The notes beneath the pieces are model-generated. The model worked only from the letters and a program-made list of their open reading frames with translations. It was not told the DNA's origin and searched no databases. DNA of 64,000 nt. It comes from Bifidobacterium breve. GTDB taxonomy: Bacteria > Actinomycetota > Acidimicrobiia > Acidimicrobiales > Ilumatobacteraceae. Below, piece after piece: positions 8,000 through 16,232 of this stretch. The DNA lies in NCBI GenBank assembly GCA_945862045.1, contig CAMAWR010000003.1:1-64000 (forward strand), read 5' to 3'. The first letter of the stretch is position 1. Every line of letters begins with the position of its first letter. Both the position numbers and the translations under genes were made by a program.

Positions 8000-9130
8000 G
8001 TGAAGCCGGTGCACGCCACCCTGGGCGTTCCCAAAGAAACCAAGACGCTCGAAGGCCGCGTGGCCCTTACCCCTGATGGCGTGCGCGAGTTCGAGCGCGC
8101 CGGCGTGGAGGTCTTCGTCGAAACCCAGGCCGGGGCTGCAGCGTCAATCAGCGATGACCAATATGTCGCTGCTGGTGCCACCATCGTGCCCACCGCAGCC
8201 GACGCGTGGGGCCAAAGCATGGTGGTCAAGGTCAAAGAACCGACCGAAAAAGAATTCGGCTTTTTGCGCCCCGACCTCACCTTGTTTACGTATTTGCATT
8301 TGGCGGCGTATCCCAAAGTTGCCGAAGCCTTGCTCAAGCACGGCACCACGGGCATCGCGTACGAAACGGTGCAACTCACCGACGGTTCACTGCCACTACT
8401 GGCGCCGATGAGCGAAATTGCCGGTCGTCTCGCCACCCAGGCTGGTGCGCATTACTTGCAGCGCCCTTATGGCGGTCGCGGCGTGTTGATGGGTGGTGCA
8501 CCTGGTGTGCGGCCCGCCAAGGTGGTGGTCATTGGCGCTGGCAACGTGGGTTGGAATGCGGCGCGCATCGCAGCAGGAATGGAAGCCGAAGTGGTGTTGC
8601 TCGACAAGAACCTCGATCGTTTGCGCTTCATCGACCAAATCGAAAAGGGTCGCATCATGACACTGGCTTCCAATCGTGGCGCGGTCGAACGCAGCGTGTT
8701 GGATGCCGATTTGGTGATTGGTGCCGTGCTCATTGCCGGTGCACGTGCACCAGTGGTGGTGAGTGAGGCCATGGTGAAGACCATGAAGCGTGGCGCAGTC
8801 ATGGTGGATGTCGCCATCGACCAAGGTGGCTGCATCGAAACCATGCGCGAAACCACGCACACCGAGCCCGTCTTTGAAAAACATGGGGTGGTGCACTATG
8901 CGGTGGGCAACATGCCAGGTGCCGTGCCACACACCAGCACGTATGCACTCACCAATGCCACACTGCCCTATCAATTGCAAGTGGCAATACATGGTGCCCG
9001 TGGCGCGGCGACCAACGACCCAGCCATCGCCTTGGGTGTCAACACCGTCGCGGGTGCGCTCACCAACCAACCGAGCGCCCAGGCGTTGGGGCGCGACTTC
9101 GTCGAACCGCTCGCTGCGCTTCGTTCATAA
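8000..9130 (+). CDS. ald: Alanine dehydrogenase
   Basis: 376 aa, matching the usual ~370. The N-terminus GVPKETKTLEGRVALTP carries the conserved substrate-binding Arg region, and LFTYLHLA contains the catalytic His. The Rossmann motif VIGAGNVGWNAARIA sits at about residue 173. AVGNMPGAVPHTST is the family's C-terminal signature. It interconverts L-alanine and pyruvate plus ammonium with NAD(H). Start is GTG at 8000 or GTG at 8009; both are in frame and the second begins nearer the conserved core. In this window it pairs functionally with ddl (13024) for alanine use and with gltBD for ammonium handling. Confidence 0.95.
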   Translation: MKPVHATLGVPKETKTLEGRVALTPDGVREFERAGVEVFVETQAGAAASISDDQYVAAGATIVPTAADAWGQSMVVKVKEPTEKEFGFLRPDLTLFTYLHLAAYPKVAEALLKHGTTGIAYETVQLTDGSLPLLAPMSEIAGRLATQAGAHYLQRPYGGRGVLMGGAPGVRPAKVVVIGAGNVGWNAARIAAGMEAEVVLLDKNLDRLRFIDQIEKGRIMTLASNRGAVERSVLDADLVIGAVLIAGARAPVVVSEAMVKTMKRGAVMVDVAIDQGGCIETMRETTHTEPVFEKHGVVHYAVGNMPGAVPHTSTYALTNATLPYQLQVAIHGARGAATNDPAIALGVNTVAGALTNQPSAQALGRDFVEPLAALRS

Positions 9131-9156
9131 GCACTCGCCGCGGGCAGACTAAGCAG

Positions 9157-10185
9157 ATGACAAAACTTGGCTACACCACCGGGTACTGGGGCTCGGGCCC
9201 GCCTGCAGGCGTCGTTGAAGCAGTGAAAGAAGCCGACAAGCTCGGCTTTCATTCGCTGTGGACTGCCGAGGCGTATGGCAGCGATGCACTCACACCGTTG
9301 GCGTGGTGGGGTGCCCAAACGACGCAAATTCAACTCGGCACTGGCATCATGCAAATGGCTGGTCGCACACCTGCGGCAACTGCAATGTCGGCCATGACGC
9401 TCGACCATTTGTCGAACGGTCGCATGATTCTCGGGCTCGGTGCTTCGGGCCCGCAGGTGGTCGAAGGTTGGTACGGCCAGCCGTACCCCAAGCCACTGGC
9501 GCGCACCCGCGAATACTTCGAGATCGTGCGCAACATCGTGCGCCGTGAAGCGCCACTCGAGCATCACGGCGAGTTTTATGATCTGCCGTTGCAAGGTGGC
9601 GCTGGTTTGGGTAAACCACTGAAGAGCACCATTCACCCGTTTCGCAAAGACATACCTATTTATCTGGCTGCTGAAGGCCCGAAGAATGTGGCGTTGTCTG
9701 CCGAGATTGCCGATGGCTGGTTGCCGTTGTTTTATTCGCCCAAAGACGACGCTCACTATCGCCGTTGCCTTGATGAAGGTTTTGCCAAATCGGGCAACCC
9801 AAAAAAACGCGACTCGTTCGAAGTGGTGTCGTCATTAATCGTGGTGCCAGGTGAAGACGCCGAAAAATGTGCCGACATGATTCGGCCGTTCGTGGCGTTG
9901 TATGCCGGTGGCATGGGTGCCAAAGGTGCGAACTTTCACTTCGAGGTGTTTGCTCGCATGGGTTGGGAAGGCGTGGCCACGCAGGTGCAAGAGCTGTATC
10001 TGCAAGGCAAGAAGAAAGAGGCCGCAGCCTTGATTCCGCTCGAGATGGTGGAAGACGTGGCGTTGGTCGGGCCGCTCGACAAGATCAAAGACGAATTACC
10101 CAAGTGGAAAGAAACCACCGTCACCACATTTTTGGTGGGTGGCCCTGCAGCATTTTTGCAAATGTACGCCGACTTACTTGCGTAA
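9157..10185 (+). CDS. LLM-class F420-dependent oxidoreductase
   Basis: 342 aa. The luciferase-like monooxygenase fold signature is clear: LGFHSLWTAEAYGSDALTPL near the N-terminus, QLGTGIMQMAGRTPAATAM, and SNGRMILGLGASGPQV. The IYLAAEGPKNVALSAEIADG stretch is typical of actinobacterial F420-dependent members. These TIM-barrel enzymes use reduced F420 or flavin; the substrate is not predictable. It follows ald by 26 bp on the same strand, so cotranscription is possible. F420 use is known in Actinobacteria and fits the taxon. Confidence 0.9.
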   Translation: MTKLGYTTGYWGSGPPAGVVEAVKEADKLGFHSLWTAEAYGSDALTPLAWWGAQTTQIQLGTGIMQMAGRTPAATAMSAMTLDHLSNGRMILGLGASGPQVVEGWYGQPYPKPLARTREYFEIVRNIVRREAPLEHHGEFYDLPLQGGAGLGKPLKSTIHPFRKDIPIYLAAEGPKNVALSAEIADGWLPLFYSPKDDAHYRRCLDEGFAKSGNPKKRDSFEVVSSLIVVPGEDAEKCADMIRPFVALYAGGMGAKGANFHFEVFARMGWEGVATQVQELYLQGKKKEAAALIPLEMVEDVALVGPLDKIKDELPKWKETTVTTFLVGGPAAFLQMYADLLA

Positions 10186-10193
10186 TTTTTGAA

Positions 10194-10385
10194 TTAGTCG
10201 CAGCAACTGTCACGCCATCCACACCCCGCACATTTAAAGTGCGCGTGTTCGGCGTGCAGTGCGTGCCCGCATTGCGGGCACTCGGTAAAAATCGCAAAGC
10301 GGGTCGAACACTCACTCGCTGGTGACACCGCAGATGACACAGTGTGTGACACAGTCGGCGTCGGAGAACCGTTTGCTGCAGCCAT
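10194..10385 (-). CDS. Small zinc-ribbon protein
   Basis: 63 aa. After a ~30-residue polar, Ser/Thr/Ala-rich N-terminus, the second half has a two-knuckle zinc ribbon: CPQCGHALHAEHAHFKCAGCG, followed by CC two residues from the end. The four knuckle cysteines (CxxCG...CxxCG) should bind one Zn. It converges on the F420 oxidoreductase (8 bp between stops) and is divergent from the MFS gene. Function unknown; such proteins are often nucleic-acid- or protein-binding. Called real because of the knuckle spacing and a snug fit in an otherwise empty gap. Confidence 0.65.
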   Translation of the reverse strand: MAAANGSPTPTVSHTVSSAVSPASECSTRFAIFTECPQCGHALHAEHAHFKCAGCGWRDSCCD

Positions 10386-10418
10386 TAGTGACCTAGCGTA
10401 GAACGCCGTGGTGCGCCA

Positions 10419-11696
10419 GTGACTGATAGTTCGCCACTAGGAACTGATACCGGCGAATTGCCGATTTTTCGCCCAGGCAGCGCGCGTTCTGCGCTTTCCT
10501 ATCCGCATTTTCGCCGAATCTTTATTGCTTCGTTCGGCTCAAACATTGGCTCGTGGATTCAAAACGTGGTCTTGCCTATCTATATCTATGAACGTACGGG
10601 CAAGGCATCCATCGTTGCGTTGTTAATTTTGGCGCAGATGGGCCCCTTATTGTTGCTGGCCATTCCTGCTGGTGTCATCGCCGACTCAGTTGATCGACGC
10701 AAGTGGTTGGCTGCCATGCAAGTAGTGATGCTCACATTTTCGGTAGTGCTGGCAGCCTTGGCCCGGGTTGATGCCCCAATCTGGGCGTTGTTCCTAGCCC
10801 AACTTGGCGTGGGCATTGGTGGGGCCATGAACATGCCGGCGTGGTCGGCGATGTTGCCGTCGCTCGTGCCGCGGGCCGATTTGCCTGGGGCGATGTCGCT
10901 CAACTCCACACTCATCAATGGCTCGCGCGTGGTGGGGCCAATTTTGGTGGCGGTTTTTGCACCGTTGGGTGCCCAAGCGTGGCACTTTTTTGCTTTCAAC
11001 GCTGTCACGTATTTGCTCGTGGTATGGGCGCTCACGCGCATTAAGGTGCCTGCCCACCAACGCGACATGTCGCGCGGCTGGCAGCGATTCACGTTTGCGT
11101 TTCGCGTGGCGCGCGATCGCCCGGTGGTGCGGCGGCTCATTCTTACTTTGGCGTTGTATTCGCTCATCTCACTGCCGTACATCGGGCTGTTTCCCGCCAT
11201 TGCCGAGTTGAACTTTGGGGTCGTCGGCTCGACTGCGTTGTACAAATGGTTGTATGCCACTTGGGCATTTGGTGCAGCACTCGGTGGTTTGGCGCTCGGC
11301 ACCGTGTTCGTTGGGCGCGACCCGCGCGTGCTGATTCGTTGGGGCTTCGTCGCCAACGCCGTGGCGATGATGGGCTTTGCAGCTTCACGTTCGGTGGTGC
11401 CGGCGTTTGTCACCGGTTTTGCACTCGGCGCTTCCTATTTTTTCACCACCACGGCAATGTCAACGGTGATGCAGGGCCGCTTGCAGACCCACGAACGCGG
11501 CCGAACTATGGCGTTGTGGTTCATGGCCTTTGGTGGCACGGTGCCGATCGGCAACATGTTGTTTGGCCCACTCGTTGATCGCTACGGTTCGCGCTGGTTG
11601 TTGTTCGTTGGGGCTGCGTGGGCGTTGGTGATGGCGTGGTGGTGCAATACCCGTGCACTCGACGAATCAGCCGAAGGCGTGCACCAAACGCTCTAG
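10419..11696 (+). CDS. MFS transporter, EntS-like (MFS_3) exporter family
   Basis: 425 aa with about 12 hydrophobic segments. GSNIGSWIQNVVLPIYIYE near the N-terminus and VDRRKWLAAMQVVML (loop 2-3) are typical of the MFS_3/enterobactin-exporter-like group. GTG start at 10419. Substrate unknown; the group includes siderophore and drug exporters. Its 3' end overlaps the 3' end of murF by 30 bp in convergent orientation. A second member of the same group lies at 45187-46389. Confidence 0.88.
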   Translation: MTDSSPLGTDTGELPIFRPGSARSALSYPHFRRIFIASFGSNIGSWIQNVVLPIYIYERTGKASIVALLILAQMGPLLLLAIPAGVIADSVDRRKWLAAMQVVMLTFSVVLAALARVDAPIWALFLAQLGVGIGGAMNMPAWSAMLPSLVPRADLPGAMSLNSTLINGSRVVGPILVAVFAPLGAQAWHFFAFNAVTYLLVVWALTRIKVPAHQRDMSRGWQRFTFAFRVARDRPVVRRLILTLALYSLISLPYIGLFPAIAELNFGVVGSTALYKWLYATWAFGAALGGLALGTVFVGRDPRVLIRWGFVANAVAMMGFAASRSVVPAFVTGFALGASYFFTTTAMSTVMQGRLQTHERGRTMALWFMAFGGTVPIGNMLFGPLVDRYGSRWLLFVGAAWALVMAWWCNTRALDESAEGVHQTL

Positions 11697-12992
11697 ACCC
11701 GCAACGCGCGAACCTTTCACCAACACCGCATCGCCATCGCCCAATTCGCCAGCCTGCAAGATTGCCGATTGCAATGTGATGGAATCGCCGCCATACAAAT
11801 TGGTGTCTACTGCAACAAGATTGATTTCTAACCGTCGTGCCAGCGAGGCAATCAGGCGGTGGGCGATGTCGGGGTCTTTGAGTTCGGCCATCACACCGAC
11901 GAAGGCCGTTCGCTGCCGGGCAGGTATCGCCGCCAACGTGTTGAGTGCTGCGGCCATCGACTTGGGGTTGGCGTTGTAGCAGTCGTCGATCAGCACCACG
12001 CCACCCCCAGTGGTGCGCACGTCCATGCGATTGGGCGACATTGGTGCTGCAGTTATGGCGCGAGCAGCACCCTGCACGTCCACGCCGCACGCGCCTGCTG
12101 CAGCGACGGCCGCTGCAGAGTTGCTGGCACTATGGCGACCCGCAATGGGCAAGGAAAACGAAACGTCACCCCATGGCGTGGCCATGTGCACCGTGGCGTG
12201 CGCGCGAGCATCGAGATCTACCTGGGTGATGCGCACGGTTGCCGACGGCGCCTCGCCAAAGGTAATGACGCGTGCCGACGTGCGCGACTGCATCGCCAAC
12301 ACCCGTTCGTCGTCGGCGTTCAAAATGGCGATGCCATCACTGGGCAACGCCTCGATGAGTTCGCCTTTGGCTTGGGCGATGCCGTCCAAGTTGTCGAGCA
12401 GTGCGGTGTGTGCTTCGCCAATTGCGGTGACCACACCAATCGTGGGTAAGCCCACATCGGTGAGCCGCATAATTTCACCGTGGCCGCGCATGCCCATTTC
12501 CAAAATGAGCGCTTCGCAATCGTCGGGGGCATTCAGCAGTGTGATCGGCACACCTTGGTCGTTGTTAAACGAACGCGAGCTCGCCGCCACGCGCAACGCC
12601 GAGCCGATGGCAGCAGCAGCCAAATCTTTCGTGGTGGTTTTGCCCACGCTGCCGGTGATGCCCACCACCCTGTTGCCCACCCGAGCACCCAGTGCCAAGC
12701 GCGCCCAGCGCCCGAGTGCGCGCAACGCTTCCACCGTGTCGGGCACGACAATTGCCGTGCCACGCAATGCAGCACCGTTAGTGCCAACCTCGCGCGAGGT
12801 GAGATACGCACCTGCGCCACGCGCCAATGCGTCGTCAATAAAATCGTGGCCGTCGCGCTCGGCAATGATCGGCACGAACAACTGCCCCATCGTGAGTGTG
12901 CGCGAATCGAACGAAGCCCCCGACAGGTGGGCATTCTTGCCAATCAGGCGACCGCCCACGGCATGTGCAACATCGGTTGCCATGAAACGCAT
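11667..12992 (-). CDS. murF: UDP-N-acetylmuramoyl-tripeptide:D-alanyl-D-alanine ligase
   Basis: 441 aa from ATG at 12992, chosen because GAGG lies 6 nt upstream; an open extension to 13082 lacks family similarity. Mur-ligase ATP loop GITGSVGKTTTKD at about residue 112, FNNDQGVPITLLNA, EMGMRGHGEI and LIDDCYNANPKSM are MurF signatures. It adds D-Ala-D-Ala to the UDP-MurNAc-tripeptide in the cytoplasm. The ligase that makes D-Ala-D-Ala (ddl) starts only 31 bp away on the other strand, so substrate supply and use are linked by a shared control region. Elsewhere murF usually sits in the dcw cluster. Confidence 0.95.
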   Translation of the reverse strand: MRFMATDVAHAVGGRLIGKNAHLSGASFDSRTLTMGQLFVPIIAERDGHDFIDDALARGAGAYLTSREVGTNGAALRGTAIVVPDTVEALRALGRWARLALGARVGNRVVGITGSVGKTTTKDLAAAAIGSALRVAASSRSFNNDQGVPITLLNAPDDCEALILEMGMRGHGEIMRLTDVGLPTIGVVTAIGEAHTALLDNLDGIAQAKGELIEALPSDGIAILNADDERVLAMQSRTSARVITFGEAPSATVRITQVDLDARAHATVHMATPWGDVSFSLPIAGRHSASNSAAAVAAAGACGVDVQGAARAITAAPMSPNRMDVRTTGGGVVLIDDCYNANPKSMAAALNTLAAIPARQRTAFVGVMAELKDPDIAHRLIASLARRLEINLVAVDTNLYGGDSITLQSAILQAGELGDGDAVLVKGSRVAGLERLVHAFG

Positions 12993-13023
12993 ACGAAGCC
13001 TCATCTTACGAGCGCAGCACCTG
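12993..13023. promoter_or_regulatory. Divergent murF/ddl control region
   Basis: 31 bp between divergent start codons, too short for two separate standard promoters. At least one promoter must lie inside the opposing gene's 5' end, or one transcript is leaderless. The minus strand here supplies the murF ribosome site (GAGG). Confidence 0.4.
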
Positions 13024-14154
13024 ATGGGCGAGGTACCGTTGATACGAGTGACTTCGCATTCGCGCATCCATGTGGTCGTCATCTTTGGTGGTGAATCCGC
13101 CGAACACGATGTGAGTTGCGTGACCGCCGCCCACGTGTTGCGGGCCCTTGACCCTGCGCGCTACGACGTCACCACTATCGCCATTTCGCGCGCCGGCCAC
13201 TGGATGCTTGCCGACTCGGCAATGGCCGCCCTGGCCCGTGGTCGCGATGCGCTACCCGACCGGCTCGAGGCAACTGGTCGTGCGTCGTCGCTCGGCGAGG
13301 TGATGGCAGCAACTTCGCATGATGCCAGCGCCACCGTGGTGTTGCCGTTGTTGCACGGCCCAATGGGCGAAGACGGCACCATGCAAGGTCTGCTCGATCT
13401 GGCCCACGTGGCATATGTGGGTGCAGGTGTGCTGGGCAGTGCAGTGTCGATGGACAAAGCCACCACCAAACGTGTGCTGGCAGCTGAAGGCATCGCCCAA
13501 CCCCGGTTTGTGGCGTTGCGCGAAGACGATCTTGCTGACGCATCGCGCGTGGCACAAGCCGTGCAACAACTGGGGCTGCCGGTGTTTGTGAAACCCGCCA
13601 ACATGGGTTCGTCGGTTGGTGTGGCCAAGGCCAAAACCGTGGATGAAGCCATCGCAGCAGCACATGCCGCGCTGGCCTATGACGAATGGGTGCTGGTGGA
13701 AGAAGCCGTCACGGGTCGCGAAATCGAAGTCGCCGTGCTCGGCAATCGCGAGCCGCGGGCATCGGTGGCAGGCGAGATCATTCCGGGTCGCGAGTTTTAC
13801 GACTACGAAGACAAATACATCGGTGACGGCGCCCAATTGCTGGTGCCCGCCCCGCTGAGCGACGCCGAGTCGACAACGGTGCGCAACATGGCGTTGCGAG
13901 TGTTTCGCGCGGTGCGCGCCGAAGGCATGGCCCGCGTGGATTTTTTCTACGAAGAGCGACGCAGCGACGGCAGCCCAGGCCGCGGGTTTTTGTGCAACGA
14001 GATCAACACCATTCCGGGCTTCACACCCATTTCGATGTATCCGAAGTTGTGGCAGGCCTCAGGCCTTGCCTACCCAACGCTGATTGATGAGTTGATCGCC
14101 TTGGCGCTCGAGCGCAACACGCGCCGCGCCAAATTTCGCAACACACATCGCTAG
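13024..14154 (+). CDS. ddl: D-alanine-D-alanine ligase
   Basis: 376 aa from ATG at 13024 (GTG at 13048 is an alternative). ATP-grasp enzyme: HVVVIFGGESAEHDVSC at the N-terminus, PLLHGPMGEDGTMQGLLDL, KPANMGSSVGVAKA (ATP lysine and glycine loop), EFYDYEDKYIGDG (omega loop with the Tyr associated with D-Ala rather than D-Lac specificity) and NEINTIPGFTPISMYPKL (metal ligands). It joins two D-alanines for peptidoglycan precursor synthesis. A much longer open frame extends upstream over murF antisense and is not coding. Divergent from murF. Confidence 0.95.
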   Translation: MGEVPLIRVTSHSRIHVVVIFGGESAEHDVSCVTAAHVLRALDPARYDVTTIAISRAGHWMLADSAMAALARGRDALPDRLEATGRASSLGEVMAATSHDASATVVLPLLHGPMGEDGTMQGLLDLAHVAYVGAGVLGSAVSMDKATTKRVLAAEGIAQPRFVALREDDLADASRVAQAVQQLGLPVFVKPANMGSSVGVAKAKTVDEAIAAAHAALAYDEWVLVEEAVTGREIEVAVLGNREPRASVAGEIIPGREFYDYEDKYIGDGAQLLVPAPLSDAESTTVRNMALRVFRAVRAEGMARVDFFYEERRSDGSPGRGFLCNEINTIPGFTPISMYPKLWQASGLAYPTLIDELIALALERNTRRAKFRNTHR

Positions 14155-14175
14155 GCAACACTGCGCTCAACAACA

Positions 14176-14190
14176 CCGCGCTAAGCGCGG
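14176..14190. terminator. GC hairpin between convergent ddl and LysM genes
   Basis: CCGCGC-TAA-GCGCGG is a perfect 6-bp stem with a 3-nt loop lying between the two convergent stops (14154 and 14194). There is no U-run on either side, so it would be a factor-assisted or bidirectional structure. A similar hairpin with a TAG loop is found at 27892-27904. Confidence 0.45.
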
Positions 14191-14193
14191 GGT

Positions 14194-14754
14194 TCAGCTG
14201 CCGGCAGGTGGGATGTTGATTTTTTTGCCGGGATACAAAAACACATCCACGCTCGGCCACTGGTTGGCAATCAACAGCGAACTCACCGACACGCAGAACT
14301 TGCTGCGAATCGCCGAGACCGAATCCCCCGCTTGCACCTCGTAGGTGCCCGCCGGGCGGTTGCCGCAACCTGGTTTGCCCACCGGGTTGGCTACCACGGT
14401 TTGTTGCGTTTGGTTCACGGTCACCTGGGCACTCGGCGGAATCTTCAACTGTCGCCCCGGGTACGGGAATTGCGCGGTGGAAATCAGGCCATTCCACGAC
14501 AACAACTGGTCGACTGAAATGCCGAACGCACTGGCCACTTTGATGGGTGAATCCCCTGCTTGCACGACATAAATTTGCTCGACGCCAACTGCACCTGGTG
14601 GCAACGTGGTTACCGCCACCGCAATGGTCGTAACCGCGGGTGGAATGGTGGCGAAGTCGGTCGGGCCGATCGGCACGATGGTGGTGGCCGAACCAGCGGC
14701 ATCAACACCGCACGCACCGAGCACCAACGCAAGAACCAGCCATCGTGAACGCAT
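14194..14754 (-). CDS. LysM-domain lipoprotein
   Basis: 186 aa. The N-terminus WLVLALVLGACG is a lipoprotein signal with lipobox Cys at about residue 15. Two LysM repeats follow: about residues 65-110 (IYVVQAGDSPIKVASAFGI ... YPGRQLKIP) and 138-183 (TYEVQAGDSVSAIRSKFCV ... YPGKKINIP). LysM domains bind GlcNAc in peptidoglycan, so this is probably a cell-wall-attached surface lipoprotein. No catalytic domain is present. Convergent with ddl, 39 bp between stops. Confidence 0.9.
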   Translation of the reverse strand: MRSRWLVLALVLGACGVDAAGSATTIVPIGPTDFATIPPAVTTIAVAVTTLPPGAVGVEQIYVVQAGDSPIKVASAFGISVDQLLSWNGLISTAQFPYPGRQLKIPPSAQVTVNQTQQTVVANPVGKPGCGNRPAGTYEVQAGDSVSAIRSKFCVSVSSLLIANQWPSVDVFLYPGKKINIPPAGS

Positions 14755-14780
14755 TGCGACGAGTTTATGCCCTCAGGCGG

Positions 14781-16232
14781 TTAGGCAAGTGGACGCGCAG
14801 ATGCCACGATTGGCGACGGCAACGACGACGAACCCATCAATTGTTTGTCTACGGCGGCAGCCGCAGCACGACCTTCGGCGATGGCCCACACGATGAGGCT
14901 CTGCCCACGACCCATGTCACCAGCCACAAACACACCGTTCACGTTGGTGCGATAGTCGTCGGTGCGCGCCACATTACCGCGCTCGTCAAGCGCCACACCA
15001 AGTTGGTCAAGCCACGAACCTTTTTCAGGCCCCACAAAACCGAGCGCGAGCAACACCATGTCGGCGCGCAGTTCGCTGCGGGTGCCGGGCACCACCACAA
15101 ATTTGCCGGCTTCAAGTTGCACTTCGTTCAGCACGAGTGCGCGCACATTGCCTTGATCGTCGCCGATAAATTCTTCGGTCGACACGCTGAATACGCGCTC
15201 GCCGCCCTCTTCGTGGGCCGATGACGTGCGATGAATGAGGCTCCACTGCGGCCACGGGTTGTCATCGCCACGCACGTCGGGTGATTGCGCCATGATTTCA
15301 AGTTGCGTCACCGATGCTGCACCTTGGCGGTGGGCCGTGCCCAGGCAGTCGGCCCCGGTGTCGCCGCCACCGATGATGATCACATGTTTGCCGGCGGCCG
15401 AAATGCCCGGCTCGGCGTAGTCGCCTTCTTGCACCTTGTTCGACAGCGGCAAATATTCCATCGCTTGATAGATGCCCTGCAACTTGCGGCCCGGCACGGG
15501 TAGGTCGCGCCAGGCAGTGGCACCGCAGGCCAGCACGATGGCGTCGTGGGTGGCCCGCAAAATTTCGACATCTACGTTGCCACCGACGATGGCGTTGGTG
15601 CGAAACTCGGTGCCTTCGGCCTTCATCTGGTCGACACGACGTTCGATGTGTTGTTTCTCCATCTTGAATTCAGGAATGCCATAGCGCAGCAACCCGCCGA
15701 TGCGATCCGACCGCTCGAGCACGAGCACTTCGTGGCCGGCACGCGTCAACTGCTGGGCTGCTGCCAAACCTGCTGGGCCCGAGCCGATGACCGCCACCCG
15801 AAAGCCGGTTCGCACGCTCGGCACCTGTGGGGTCACCCAACCTTCGCGCCAGGCACGGTCGATGATTTCGACTTCTACTTGTTTGATCGTGACTGCGTCA
15901 GAGTTGATGCCGAGCACACACGCCGACTCGCAGGGTGCTGGGCACAGGCGCCCGGTGAATTCGGGGAAGTTGTTGGTGGCATGCAAACGCTCGACGGCAT
16001 CGCGCCAATGGTCGCGATACACGAGGTCGTTCCAATCGGGGATCAAATTGCCAAGCGGGCAGCCATTGTTGCAAAACGGAATGCCGCAATCCATACAGCG
16101 GCCGGCTTGTTGGCGCAGTTTGTCGCCGTCGAACGGCTCATACACCTCGCGCCAGTCAGCAACCCGCACCGGGATCGGCCGCCGTTTGGGGGTGGCGCGA
16201 TCCCACTTCAAGAACCCGGTTGGCTCACCCAT
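14781..16232 (-). CDS. gltD: Glutamate synthase small subunit
   Basis: 483 aa from ATG at 16232, which overlaps the gltB stop in ATGGGTGA (8 nt), a translational-coupling arrangement. The N-terminus has the cysteine-rich Fe-S region (CMDCGIPFC, then CNGCPLGN, later CPAPCESAC). Two dinucleotide folds follow: FAD-type [13 protein letters not shown] at about residue 149 and NADPH-type [13 protein letters not shown] at about 285. [19 protein letters not shown] near the C-terminus is the conserved FAD site. It passes electrons from NADPH to the large subunit for glutamine-dependent glutamate synthesis. Confidence 0.95.
   Translation of the reverse strand: MGEPTGFLKWDRATPKRRPIPVRVADWREVYEPFDGDKLRQQAGRCMDCGIPFCNNGCPLGNLIPDWNDLVYRDHWRDAVERLHATNNFPEFTGRLCPAPCESACVLGINSDAVTIKQVEVEIIDRAWREGWVTPQVPSVRTGFRVAVIGSGPAGLAAAQQLTRAGHEVLVLERSDRIGGLLRYGIPEFKMEKQHIERRVDQMKAEGTEFRTNAIVGGNVDVEILRATHDAIVLACGATAWRDLPVPGRKLQGIYQAMEYLPLSNKVQEGDYAEPGISAAGKHVIIIGGGDTGADCLGTAHRQGAASVTQLEIMAQSPDVRGDDNPWPQWSLIHRTSSAHEEGGERVFSVSTEEFIGDDQGNVRALVLNEVQLEAGKFVVVPGTRSELRADMVLLALGFVGPEKGSWLDQLGVALDERGNVARTDDYRTNVNGVFVAGDMGRGQSLIVWAIAEGRAAAAAVDKQLMGSSSLPSPIVASARPLA

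Noticed and set aside
12010-13023. Long plus-strand open frame extending ddl upstream by 338 codons over murF
   Set aside because: It is antisense to murF, has no family similarity, and ddl similarity begins only at 13024.
14194-14497. Minus-strand ORF overlapping the ddl 3' end and the LysM gene in another frame
   Set aside because: Low-complexity Arg/Gly composition typical of an out-of-frame shadow; the LysM frame has a signal peptide and domains.
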